In this document: piece by piece, positions 1 through 5,441 of the stretch | How the letters are laid out: every line of letters starts with the position of its first letter | Numbering within the stretch: the stretch's first letter is position 1 | Translations under genes and position numbers: made by a program | The notes under the pieces: model-generated | The model's database searches: none | The model's input: only the letters and a program-made list of their open reading frames with translations | Told to the model about the DNA's origin: nothing | Assembly (NCBI GenBank): GCA_937871705.1 | Contig: CALMOO010000104.1 | Location: 6,409 to 12,373, forward strand | Reading direction: 5' to 3' | From: an uncultured Hymenobacter sp. | GTDB taxonomy: Bacteria > Bacteroidota > Bacteroidia > Cytophagales > Hymenobacteraceae | Length of the DNA: 5,965 nt

Positions 1-72
1 GTGACCTTCGGCTTCGCGCTCGTCATCATTTACCTGGTGCTGGCGGCCCAGTTCCACTTTGCTATTAACTGA
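1..72 (+). pseudogene. C-terminal fragment of a probable RND-family efflux permease, apparently truncated
   Basis: Frame 1 is open from the window edge to a TGA at 70-72 and encodes a hydrophobic stretch containing 'FALVIIYLVLAAQF' followed by HFAIN and the stop. This stretch closely resembles the transmembrane segment of RND (AcrB/HAE1) permeases that normally reads '..YLVLAAQFES..' and is followed by well over a hundred further residues with several more helices. Here the protein ends seven codons after 'LAAQ', so the gene looks cut short, and AT-rich sequence follows. The GTG at position 1 is simply where the window begins and need not be a start. The family call rests on about 20 residues only. 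An unrelated membrane protein with a similar last helix is possible. Confidence 0.5.
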
Positions 73-152
73 GTTAAAGATTATGAATTAAGATTTGGGT
101 GGGGCGGGTAGGGCCGAACGGAGGCAGCCAGAAGCCGTGGCCCTGAGCCGAC

Positions 153-737
153 CTACGCAATGTTACAACAGCGCATCCAATTCTGAAGCCATTCTAGGCC
201 ATACGTAGTCAGCAAGGCTTCGGGATGGAATTGCACGCCGTAAAGCGGCAGCGTGGCGTGCCGGAGCGCCATGAGTTCGCGGTCAGCGTCGGCGGTGGCG
301 GCCAGCGGGCGTAGGCACGTTGGCAACGAGCTGGTTTCCAAGGCCAGCGAGTGGTAGCGCGTTACGGGCTGCTGGGGGGGTAGGCCGGCCAACCACGGGT
401 CATTGCCTACCAAGTCAATAGTCGAAACCTTGCCGTGCATGGGCCGCGCCGCCCGGCGCAGGCGGCCCCCAAAAAATTCGCCCAGCGCCTGCATCCCCAG
501 GCATACTCCCAGGATGGGCTTTTGCTGGTAATAGGCTTCGATAACGGCCAGCAGATTGCCGGCAGCCGCTGGGGTGCCGGGCCCCGGCGACAGCACTACC
601 CCCACAAAGTCAAGCGCTTGCAGCTCGGCCAAGGGCACGTCGTTGCGCCGCACCAGCACCTCGGCTCCTAGCTGGCGCAGGTAGTCGGCCAGCATATGAG
701 TAAAAGAATCGAAGTTATCAAGCAATAGAAGTTTCAT
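153..737 (-). CDS. pabA: aminodeoxychorismate/anthranilate synthase component II (class I glutamine amidotransferase)
   Basis: This is the 194-residue glutaminase subunit that hydrolyses glutamine and passes ammonia to a chorismate-using partner (PabB for folate or TrpE for tryptophan), in the cytoplasm. The usual landmarks are all present in order: DNFDSF at 7-12, SPGPGTP at 50-56, the nucleophile loop GVCLGMQ with Cys79, MHGK at 100-103, YHSL at 128-131, and QFHPEA with His171 and Glu173 completing the catalytic triad. Full family length and intact catalysis argue for a working enzyme. No trpE, pabB or other trp gene lies nearby, so PabA is slightly preferred over TrpG, and a shared role in both pathways is possible. 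It is the last of three same-strand genes, 109 bp behind the cvpA-like gene. No Shine-Dalgarno precedes the ATG. Instead the start codon is inside one arm of a perfect inverted repeat. Confidence 0.93.
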   Translation of the reverse strand: MKLLLLDNFDSFTHMLADYLRQLGAEVLVRRNDVPLAELQALDFVGVVLSPGPGTPAAAGNLLAVIEAYYQQKPILGVCLGMQALGEFFGGRLRRAARPMHGKVSTIDLVGNDPWLAGLPPQQPVTRYHSLALETSSLPTCLRPLAATADADRELMALRHATLPLYGVQFHPEALLTTYGLEWLQNWMRCCNIA

Positions 738-845
738 TTAACAATTACCAGTTATCAATTGGCATCACTTTTCCTTGTCTAATTGCACCTGGGTTCGCTA
801 GGTAGCAAATGCCTGGTGAATGATAACTGGTAATTGTTAAATGAA
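733..845. repeat. perfect 25-bp inverted repeat filling the pabA/cvpA gap
   Basis: Bases 733-757 and 821-845 are exact reverse complements (for example AACAATTACCAG at 740-751 against its complement at 827-838), separated by 63 bp. A further 5-bp pairing inside (761-765 with 809-813) extends the stem. The structure occupies the whole space between the cvpA stop (847) and the pabA start (737) and includes the pabA ATG in its left arm. The arms are AT-rich compared with the flanking genes. It could be a small non-autonomous element, a transcript hairpin that ends or protects the cvpA message, or a translational control element for pabA. No target-site duplication is evident. Confidence 0.85.
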
Positions 846-846
846 C

Positions 847-1368
847 TCACATCGCCCTCTTCAGCTTGGCGAGCAAGTTATGGGCGAAGGGCAGCACGTG
901 GCTCGTGAGCTGCAAAGCCAGCGGCGTGGCCTGCCGCACCCAGGGTAGCACCACCGAGCCCGCTGTAAGCTTGGGCGCCAGCAGCGGCAGGCCTGCCAGC
1001 GCGGTGCCGTGCAGCAGCAAGCTCAGGCCGAGCAGCCACTTGAGGCCGCCCGCCACGCCGCCGAGCAGGTTGTCGAGCACGCCCAGGGGGGTAAGGTGCA
1101 CAGCGGTTTTCACCAGCCCGCCCAGCAGGTGCACGCCCCACATAATGCCCACCAACACCAGTAAAAAAGCCACCAGCGGCAGCAGCCCAAACAGCTCACC
1201 CAAATAGGAGCGCACCACCGGAATGGCCGCGCTCAGCAAGCTCAACCCACCCACCACGCCCAGCACAAACGCCAGCAGCGACACCACTTCCAGCACCAGC
1301 CCGCGCCGGAAGCCTTTGACGGTGCCTACGGCCAGCGGCAGCAAGAGCAGGAGGTCGAGCGCAGTCAT
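847..1368 (-). CDS. CvpA family membrane protein
   Basis: The 173-residue product is almost entirely hydrophobic, with about four membrane segments at roughly 4-18, 24-50, 59-88 and 95-125. The N-terminus carries the CvpA pattern of spaced glycines and charges: D5, G15, KGFRRG at 18-23 and E27. A second conserved block, LDNLLGGVAGGLK, sits at 98-110. CvpA-family proteins were named for colicin V production in E. coli and sit in the inner membrane. Their biochemical role is not settled, though links to envelope stress tolerance have been reported. The ATG at 1368 is preceded by an A-rich stretch (rich in TAATAAA) rather than a Shine-Dalgarno, as is common in Bacteroidota. It lies 124 bp behind yqeY and 109 bp ahead of pabA on the same strand. 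Both gaps hold hairpins, so cotranscription is possible but not shown. Confidence 0.88.
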   Translation of the reverse strand: MTALDLLLLLPLAVGTVKGFRRGLVLEVVSLLAFVLGVVGGLSLLSAAIPVVRSYLGELFGLLPLVAFLLVLVGIMWGVHLLGGLVKTAVHLTPLGVLDNLLGGVAGGLKWLLGLSLLLHGTALAGLPLLAPKLTAGSVVLPWVRQATPLALQLTSHVLPFAHNLLAKLKRAM

Positions 1369-1397
1369 TTTATTAAGAGTGACACTAATTTGCTGAT

Positions 1398-1474
1398 ATG
1401 CTGAGCTCGCGAAGCATCTTACCAGGCTGAAACGAGTTATTCAAGCCAAATAAGAAGCTTCGCGAGCTTAGCAT
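1398..1474. repeat. 23-bp imperfect inverted repeat between yqeY and the cvpA-like gene
   Basis: Bases 1398-1420 and 1452-1474 pair over 23 positions with one G-T wobble (1403/1469) and one A-A mismatch (1416/1456), leaving a loop of about 31 bases. The core shared by both arms is GAGCTCGCGAAGC or a one-base variant. Read outward, each arm resembles the dispersed intergenic motif of the type 'gtcatgctgagc..gcgaagcatctt' that I associate with many Bacteroidota and other genomes. That comparison is from memory. The likely nature is a REP/MITE-like dispersed repeat that forms a strong RNA hairpin and may also terminate or stabilise transcripts. Confidence 0.8.
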
Positions 1475-1492
1475 GACAACTGGTTTCTACTA

Positions 1493-1957
1493 CTAAAAGT
1501 CGGTGTTGTTCAGCAGCATGCTCACGGCGTCGGAGATGCGCTTGCCGTCGGCCAGGCCGCTTAGCTCGCGGGCGGCTACCCCCATCACCTTGCCCAGGTC
1601 GGAGGGGCCGCGGGCGCCCACACGCTGGATAATGCCCACGAGGCGCTCCACGAGGTCGCCATCGGAGAGCTGCTTGGGCAGAAACTCCTCGATAATAGCC
1701 AGCTCGGCCAGCTCGGTTTCTTCAAGGTCGGAGCGGAATTGCTCTTTATAGGTAGCGGCCGAGTCGCGGCGCTGCTTGGCGGCTTTGTTGAGGAGCTTGA
1801 TTTCCTGGTCGGCGGTGAGGCCGGTAGCGCTAGCGCCTTCGGCCGTTTCGGCCAGCAAAATCTGCGATTTGATGGAGCGTAGCGCTGTGAGGCGCACTTT
1901 GTCTTTGGCCAGCATGGCTTGCTTGATGCTGGCGTCGATGGTTTCTTTTAAAGGCAT
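1493..1957 (-). CDS. GatB/YqeY domain-containing protein
   Basis: This 154-residue protein matches the stand-alone YqeY family along its whole length. It has the N-terminal helical part with the LTALRSIKSQI block at 23-33, a charged middle with KAAKQRRDSAATY at 58-70, the EFLPKQLS hinge at 91-98, and the C-terminal block DLGKVMG at 120-126 followed by GLADGKRIS at 134-142. The C-terminal helical domain is related to the tail of GatB and GatE, the tRNA-dependent amidotransferase subunits that contact tRNA, which suggests tRNA binding. The cellular role of the free-standing form is not established. No gat genes are present here. The ATG at 1957 begins the canonical MPLKETID N-terminus and fits family length. 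It is followed by the cvpA-like gene on the same strand and preceded by a terminator-like hairpin at 1990-2003, so it probably begins its own transcript. Confidence 0.95.
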   Translation of the reverse strand: MPLKETIDASIKQAMLAKDKVRLTALRSIKSQILLAETAEGASATGLTADQEIKLLNKAAKQRRDSAATYKEQFRSDLEETELAELAIIEEFLPKQLSDGDLVERLVGIIQRVGARGPSDLGKVMGVAARELSGLADGKRISDAVSMLLNNTDF

Positions 1958-1980
1958 TTTGAGGTGTGGGGGAAGGAATG

Positions 1981-2003
1981 AAAAGTAAGGGCGGCGAACC
2001 GCC
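1981..2003 (-). terminator. candidate intrinsic terminator behind the membrane-protein gene
   Basis: On the minus strand, 12 bases after the stop codon of the gene at 2015-3034, the sequence reads GGCGG-TTCG-CCGCC (2003 down to 1990). This is a five-bp GC-only stem closed by a TTCG tetraloop, followed by CTTACTTTT. The U-tract is interrupted, so termination may be partial. Position and polarity fit the end of the upstream gene. The alternative is a leader hairpin for yqeY, whose ATG is 33 bases further on. Confidence 0.5.
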
Positions 2004-2014
2004 GAATCAGCTAT

Positions 2015-3034
2015 TTAACCCGATGTTTCTGGTAGCTGGCAACAGTTTATGGCAAATTGTTCTGCCAGCTGCCGTAGCAGCGCAGCAGGCTCGTCTACGT
2101 AGATAGCCAGGCGGCGAACCGTGCGGTGCAGCCCATAGGGGCCGCGCACGCGCTGCGGGGCGGCTAGGGTGTTGAGCAGGCCAGGCGCTGGCGCCGGCGA
2201 ATCAACAATTTTTTTCAGCTGACTAATCTGCTCCCTGTCTATTGAAACCCGCCACACTAGGCCTACCCGCACTACCAGCGTAGTAGCCGATAGCAGCACC
2301 GGCCGGCAACGCACGGCTTGCCCGTGCGCCAGTAGCCACAGCACCGAGTAGCCGCTTACCCCAGTGAGGAGCCAGGCTGCCCGCGGGTGCCAGTGCCCTA
2401 CCACCAAGTGAGCGGCGGCCAGTTCTACCAGGGTCAGCCCTCCGAGGGCAGCGAGCAAGGCTACGAAACCCGATTTTTGATACATGCTGAAGGCCACTTC
2501 GCCGTGACCCACTTCGGGCGCCGCCCAGCTGCCGAGCAGGGCATAGCGCAGCACCGCTACTTCGGTCATCACGGCTTCGGTGAGCCGGCCCAGCACAGGC
2601 TGGCCAGCGGTGTGCAGGTTTTCGATAAAATCGACGGATTGTAGCTGAGCGGCCAGGTAAGCGTGCCGTATGCGCCGCAGCCGCACCACTAGGTAGCCCA
2701 CCGTGAGCACTTCGCACACCGCCGCCAGCCGGCCGGCCCAGGTCAGCAGCGGCAGTCCGGCCGCGGGCAGCAGCCAGTGGCTCAGGGCCAGGCCAGCAGC
2801 AACAGCCGTCACTATCGTGCTGACGGGCAATTGGTAGCGCCGCACTACGCACACATAAAACAGCGCCGGCAGTGTCACGAGCAGGTCGAAGGCTACGGCG
2901 GGGGGTAGGGCCGGATGCTGGCCAAAATCGGGCCGGTGCACTATGGTGTACTCCACGCCAATAAGCAGCGCAGCTAATCCGCCAAACCACAGCAAAGGCC
3001 CCAGGCGAACGGACGGACGAAGCGAACTGGTCAT
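2015..3034 (-). CDS. integral membrane protein of unknown function, possible PH-like C-terminal domain
   Basis: I do not recognise this family. The 339-residue product has about six hydrophobic segments, at roughly 12-32, 44-64, 71-90, 96-119, 188-213 and 218-240, with a soluble stretch between the fourth and fifth (120-187) and a soluble tail (about 245-339). The tail alternates short beta-like stretches ('LVVRVGLVWRVSID' then 'REQISQLKKI') and ends in a helix-like segment (PAALLRQLAEQFA). That order resembles bacterial PH-like domains in membrane proteins, but this is a pattern judgement only. The ATG at 3034 is chosen over one 63 bases upstream (3097) for three reasons: a -7 box lies between them, the extra 21 residues are polar and unlike a membrane-protein start, and the shorter form begins just before the first helix. 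The gene is divergent from pdxJ and ends at a terminator-like hairpin. Confidence 0.72.
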   Translation of the reverse strand: MTSSLRPSVRLGPLLWFGGLAALLIGVEYTIVHRPDFGQHPALPPAVAFDLLVTLPALFYVCVVRRYQLPVSTIVTAVAAGLALSHWLLPAAGLPLLTWAGRLAAVCEVLTVGYLVVRLRRIRHAYLAAQLQSVDFIENLHTAGQPVLGRLTEAVMTEVAVLRYALLGSWAAPEVGHGEVAFSMYQKSGFVALLAALGGLTLVELAAAHLVVGHWHPRAAWLLTGVSGYSVLWLLAHGQAVRCRPVLLSATTLVVRVGLVWRVSIDREQISQLKKIVDSPAPAPGLLNTLAAPQRVRGPYGLHRTVRRLAIYVDEPAALLRQLAEQFAINCCQLPETSG

Positions 3035-3081
3035 GGGCTGGTTGGTTATAGAAATGGCATACGCCGTTTCTGGCTGGCTGG

Positions 3082-3089
3082 CAAATGTA
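3082..3089 (-). promoter_or_regulatory. candidate Bacteroidota -7 box for the membrane-protein gene
   Basis: The minus strand reads TACATTTG, an exact match to the TAnnTTTG consensus, about 48 bases upstream of the ATG at 3034. No clear TTG-type -33 element is seen. A 12-bp palindrome CCTGCCGGCAGG (3105-3116) occupies that position instead. The box would place transcription start near 3076, which excludes the upstream ATG at 3097 as the start of translation. Confidence 0.45.
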
Positions 3090-3174
3090 CCTTGCACTGC
3101 CCAGCCTGCCGGCAGGTAGTCCCTACCCCCCTACCCTGGCCTAGCCTATTCAACCTTCACAACTTATTTACTCC

Positions 3175-3891
3175 GTGGTTAAACTCAGCGTTAACATCAA
3201 CAAAATTGCCACCTTGCGCAATGCCCGTGGCCTGCACGCCCGCCCCGACTTGCTGCAGGCGGCGCGCGACATCGAGCGCTTTGGAGGCGAAGGCATCACG
3301 GTGCACCCGCGCCCCGACGAGCGCCACATTCGCTACCAGGACGTGCGCCACCTCAAGGCCATTGTCACGACCGAGCTGAACGTGGAAGGCAACCCTACCC
3401 CCGATTTTTTGGCGCTCGTGCGCGAGGTGCGCCCCGAACAGGTGACACTGGTGCCCGACGCCCCCGACGCCATCACATCCAACGCCGGCTGGGATGTGGT
3501 GAAGCACCAGTCCTACCTGCGCGACGTGGTGGCCGAGCTGAAAAGCTACGGCGCCCGCGTTAGCATTTTCCTGGACCCCGACCCGGCGCTGGTGGCCGCC
3601 GCCGCCCAAACCGGCACCGACCGCATCGAGCTTTACACCGAGGCATATGCGCGCCACTACCCCACCGACCGCGCCGCGGCCGTAGCGCCCTACCGCGAAA
3701 CGGCCCAAGTAGCCGTTGCGGCCGGGCTTGGCCTCAATGCCGGCCACGATTTGGACCTGGAAAACCTAGCTTACCTAGCGCAGGAGCTACCCGGCTTGCA
3801 AGAAGTCAGTATCGGCCACGCGCTGGTAGCCGATGCGCTGTACCTGGGGTTGGAGAATACGGTTCAACTTTACAAGCGGCAGTTGAAGTAG
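3175..3891 (+). CDS. pdxJ: pyridoxine 5'-phosphate synthase
   Basis: PdxJ closes the pyridine ring in the DXP-dependent vitamin B6 pathway. It condenses 1-deoxy-D-xylulose 5-phosphate with 3-amino-2-oxopropyl phosphate to give pyridoxine 5'-phosphate. The 238-residue TIM-barrel protein shows the family signatures: LSVNINKIATLRNARG at 4-19, the phosphate and catalytic loop TVHPRPDERHIR at 42-53 (His44, Arg46 and His51 match E. coli His45, Arg47 and His50 by eye), Glu71 in ELNVEG, LNAGHDL with His191, and SIGHAL near the C-terminus. Length is normal. The start is a GTG at 3175, supported because the protein aligns from its second residue with other PdxJ N-termini and no ATG is available nearby. 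There is no Shine-Dalgarno. It is transcribed away from the membrane-protein gene (140 bp apart), and its stop lies 21 bp from the end of the convergent methyltransferase gene. Confidence 0.96.
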   Translation: MVKLSVNINKIATLRNARGLHARPDLLQAARDIERFGGEGITVHPRPDERHIRYQDVRHLKAIVTTELNVEGNPTPDFLALVREVRPEQVTLVPDAPDAITSNAGWDVVKHQSYLRDVVAELKSYGARVSIFLDPDPALVAAAAQTGTDRIELYTEAYARHYPTDRAAAVAPYRETAQVAVAAGLGLNAGHDLDLENLAYLAQELPGLQEVSIGHALVADALYLGLENTVQLYKRQLK

Positions 3892-3912
3892 CATGGCCTC
3901 TGCGAGCCCGCG

Positions 3913-4733
3913 CTAAAATTTCACTTCTACCTCAAACTGCCCAGGGTTGGCTAGTGGGTCGGGGGGTTGCACGGGCAGGGGCTGGGGCGAGTACAGCGCG
4001 CACAGCGTATTTCCAACCTGCACTAGCTGGCCAGGTAAGCCGGTGGGCAGGCCGGCGAGCAAGCCTGCTAGTACCTCCCAGCGAGGCTGGCCGGGCTGGC
4101 GGCTGGCATCGTGCCACACCACTACCGTATTGGCGCTTACGAGGTGCTCAAACACCCGCGCCGTGTCGCGGCGCACGGATTCATAGTGGTGGTCACCGTC
4201 GATAAAAATGAGGTCGAACGGCCCGCCCAGGCCTGCTAGGTCGAACGTGGCCGAGTGGCCATGCAGGTGCGTAACATTAGGCAGCGGGCGCGAAAAAAAT
4301 CCGTGTAGCTCAATGTAGCGCTCAGGCAGGCCGAGGGCGCGCATTTCGGCGGCGCTTAGGTTGAGGGTATGCACGGTAGCAGCCTCAGCCGCCACGTTGG
4401 CAGCGCTTTCGCCGCGCCAGGTGCCGATTTCGAAGTAGCGGCAGCCGGTTCGCTGCCGAGCCAGGGCCCGCAGCAGCAGCAAATCAGTAACTAAGGAGCC
4501 CCCATCGCCGAAGGCAAACGGCGCCACCGTGCGCGCTGCCACTGGCGCGCCCGGCGGCACAAAATGCGCCAGTGGCACTAGTGGCAGGCCGGCCGCCCCC
4601 AGACCCGGCCTGCCACTAGTGCCCGGGCCCGCCAAGCAGGCGCGTCGGCCGCGAGCACTTCCGTTAGCAAAGTAGGCGTGCGCACTAGCGCCGCCAAGGC
4701 ACGCAGCCCCGTAGCAAACCGTTTTTTGAACAC
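3913..4733 (-). CDS. class I SAM-dependent methyltransferase, frameshifted near the N-terminus
   Basis: The main part is a Methyltransf_24-like domain with the SAM-binding loop YFEIGTWRGES and the acidic motif FDLIFIDGDHHYESV, followed by WHDAS. The substrate is unknown. The reading frame that holds this domain has no ATG or GTG start and would have to begin at a TTG (4635) with an unconvincing Gly/Pro-rich leader. A second frame starts with GTG at 4733 and gives a typical N-terminus (MFKKRFATGLRALAALVR...), but hits TAG at 4580-4578. Adding one base to the G5 run (C5 on the plus strand, 4596-4600) joins the two into one 273-residue protein reading ...ALVAGRVWGAAGLPLVPL... The break is therefore a one-base indel, either a real mutation or a sequencing error in a GC-rich hairpin. 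A stop codon (TAG, 4739-4737) lies two codons upstream of the GTG, fixing it as the start. The gene is convergent with pdxJ and divergent from the blaI-like gene. Confidence 0.82.
4575..4622. repeat. perfect 18-bp inverted repeat inside the methyltransferase gene
   Basis: GCACTAGTGGCAGGCCGG (4575-4592) and its exact reverse complement (4605-4622) flank a 12-base loop. The structure is entirely within the coding region and surrounds the G5/C5 run where the reading frame breaks. Long GC-rich hairpins of this kind promote both polymerase slippage in vivo and base-calling errors. Confidence 0.85.
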
Positions 4734-4747
4734 TTTCTACATAATTA

Positions 4748-4781
4748 ACTATAATCCTAGTTATATAACTAAAATTATAGT
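4748..4781. promoter_or_regulatory. 34-bp interrupted palindrome, candidate operator for the BlaI-like repressor
   Basis: The sequence ACTATAAT-CC-TAGTTATATAACTA-AA-ATTATAGT is symmetrical about 4764/4765, with 15 of 17 base pairs matching. It sits in a strongly AT-rich stretch (about 4738-4800), 15 bp from the methyltransferase GTG and about 94 bp upstream of the blaI-like ATG. A dimeric winged-helix repressor binding its own divergent promoter region would need such a site. The half-sites do not show the TACA/TGTA core described for BlaI and MecI of Gram-positive bacteria, so binding is inference. Confidence 0.5.
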
Positions 4782-4804
4782 AATATTTTTACCTAACTTT
4801 TAAG

Positions 4805-4838
4805 CCTTGCTAACCCAGCTGCTTGTCAGTTAGCAAGG
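4805..4838. repeat. 10-bp inverted repeat upstream of the blaI-like gene
   Basis: CCTTGCTAAC (4805-4814) and GTTAGCAAGG (4829-4838) are exact reverse complements with a 14-base loop. The repeat lies 36 bp before the blaI-like ATG, between the larger palindrome and the start codon. It may be a second repressor site or a hairpin in the leader RNA. Confidence 0.6.
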
Positions 4839-4874
4839 TGCAAGTTATTCCAAAACGCGACTTTTGCTACTTCA

Positions 4875-5288
4875 ATGAATAGTTCTCCCTACCCCCCTAC
4901 TTTTCCTGAACTGACCCGGGCCGAGGAGCAAGTAATGTTGGTGCTTTGGCAGCTCGGTCCCTGCTTTGTGAAGGACGTGCAGGCTGCGCTGTCCGCCGCA
5001 CCGGCCCTGGCCTACACTACCGTTTCGACCATTGTGCGGCTGCTGGCCCAGAAGGGCTTTGTGGGGCACGAGGCTTTTGGACGCACGCACCGCTACTTCG
5101 CGCTAGTGCCGCAAGACGCTTATCGGCAGTTCCTGCTGCAAAAACTGCTGAATCAGTACTTCGATAATTCCATTGGGGTTCTGTTGGGGTTTTACACCCG
5201 CACGGCGGGACTCGATGCGGCGCAGCTGGGCCAGTTAGTAGGCCTGGCGTACCAGCAGCTGGGCCAAGCAGGTTCGGGTACGCCCTAG
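4875..5288 (+). CDS. BlaI/MecI/CopY family transcriptional repressor
   Basis: This 137-residue protein has the winged-helix fold of penicillinase repressors. ELTRAEEQVMLVLW at 12-25 forms the first helix, FVKDVQAAL at 31-39 the second, and AYTTVSTIVRLLAQKGFV at 46-63 the recognition helix, followed by the wing HEAFGRTHRYFALV at 65-78. The C-terminal helices include NQYFDNSIGVLLGFY at 93-107, the dimerisation region in which BlaI and MecI are cut (Asn-Phe in the Gram-positive proteins). Family members repress beta-lactamase, copper or envelope genes and are usually inactivated by a partner BlaR1-type M56 metalloprotease. Here no M56 gene follows. The next gene is a lipoprotein 153 bp away, so partner and targets are unknown. 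The ATG at 4875 is the only sensible start. It adds a short Pro-rich leader before the conserved LTRAEE. Confidence 0.93.
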   Translation: MNSSPYPPTFPELTRAEEQVMLVLWQLGPCFVKDVQAALSAAPALAYTTVSTIVRLLAQKGFVGHEAFGRTHRYFALVPQDAYRQFLLQKLLNQYFDNSIGVLLGFYTRTAGLDAAQLGQLVGLAYQQLGQAGSGTP

Positions 5289-5400
5289 CCAGGTGCCCCT
5301 ACCCCCCTTCGCGCGGCTAGCTCCTGCCCGTGCTTAGCACGTGTGAGTGCTGGCTGACTTCTAGCGCGTAAGCCCATGCGGAGTCAACTGAGGCGGGCCT

Positions 5401-5408
5401 TATCTTTG
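5401..5408 (+). promoter_or_regulatory. candidate Bacteroidota -7 box for the lipoprotein gene
   Basis: TATCTTTG matches TAnnTTTG exactly and lies 33 bases upstream of the GTG at 5442. No TTG-type -33 box is seen at the usual spacing. The 153-bp gap between the blaI-like stop and this gene (5289-5441) holds this box, a short CGTGC-TTA-GCACG hairpin (5329-5341) and one CCTACCCCCC motif, and no convincing terminator. Confidence 0.5.
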
Positions 5409-5441
5409 CGCATTCTTCATTTTCCAACTTGTTCTTTCGCG

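Noticed and set aside
435..671. Small plus-strand frame opposite pabA
   Set aside because: The opposite strand encodes a full-length amidotransferase with all catalytic motifs. The plus-strand product has no recognisable features.
733..845. A complete insertion sequence or transposon between pabA and the cvpA-like gene
   Set aside because: The interior is only 63 bp with no coding capacity, and no target-site duplication is visible at the edges.
2223..2990. 255-codon minus-strand frame overlapping the membrane-protein gene
   Set aside because: It is a shifted frame within the same strand, rich in Arg, Ala and Pro, with no membrane or domain pattern. The other frame gives a coherent six-helix protein.
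3118..3137. G-quadruplex upstream of pdxJ (minus strand GGG-TA-GGGGGG-TA-GGG)
   Set aside because: Only three separated G-tracts of three or more are present, so the standard four-tract pattern is not met. The sequence is better described as part of the repeated CCTACCCCCC motif.
3157..3747. Long open frame on the minus strand opposite pdxJ
   Set aside because: It is the antisense shadow of a clearly recognised PdxJ. Its product is Gly/Val/His-rich with no family features and reflects the codon bias of the gene on the other strand.
3892..3912. Bidirectional terminator between the convergent pdxJ and methyltransferase genes
   Set aside because: The 21-bp gap contains no stable inverted repeat with flanking T/A tracts.
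4596..4600. Programmed -1 ribosomal frameshift in the methyltransferase gene
   Set aside because: The G5 run could allow slippage, but the hairpin surrounds the run rather than lying downstream at the usual spacing, and methyltransferases of this type are not known to use frameshifting. A one-base indel is simpler.
5329..5341. Terminator after the blaI-like gene (CGTGC-TTA-GCACG)
   Set aside because: The stem is only five base pairs with a three-base loop and no T-tract follows, so termination cannot be supported.
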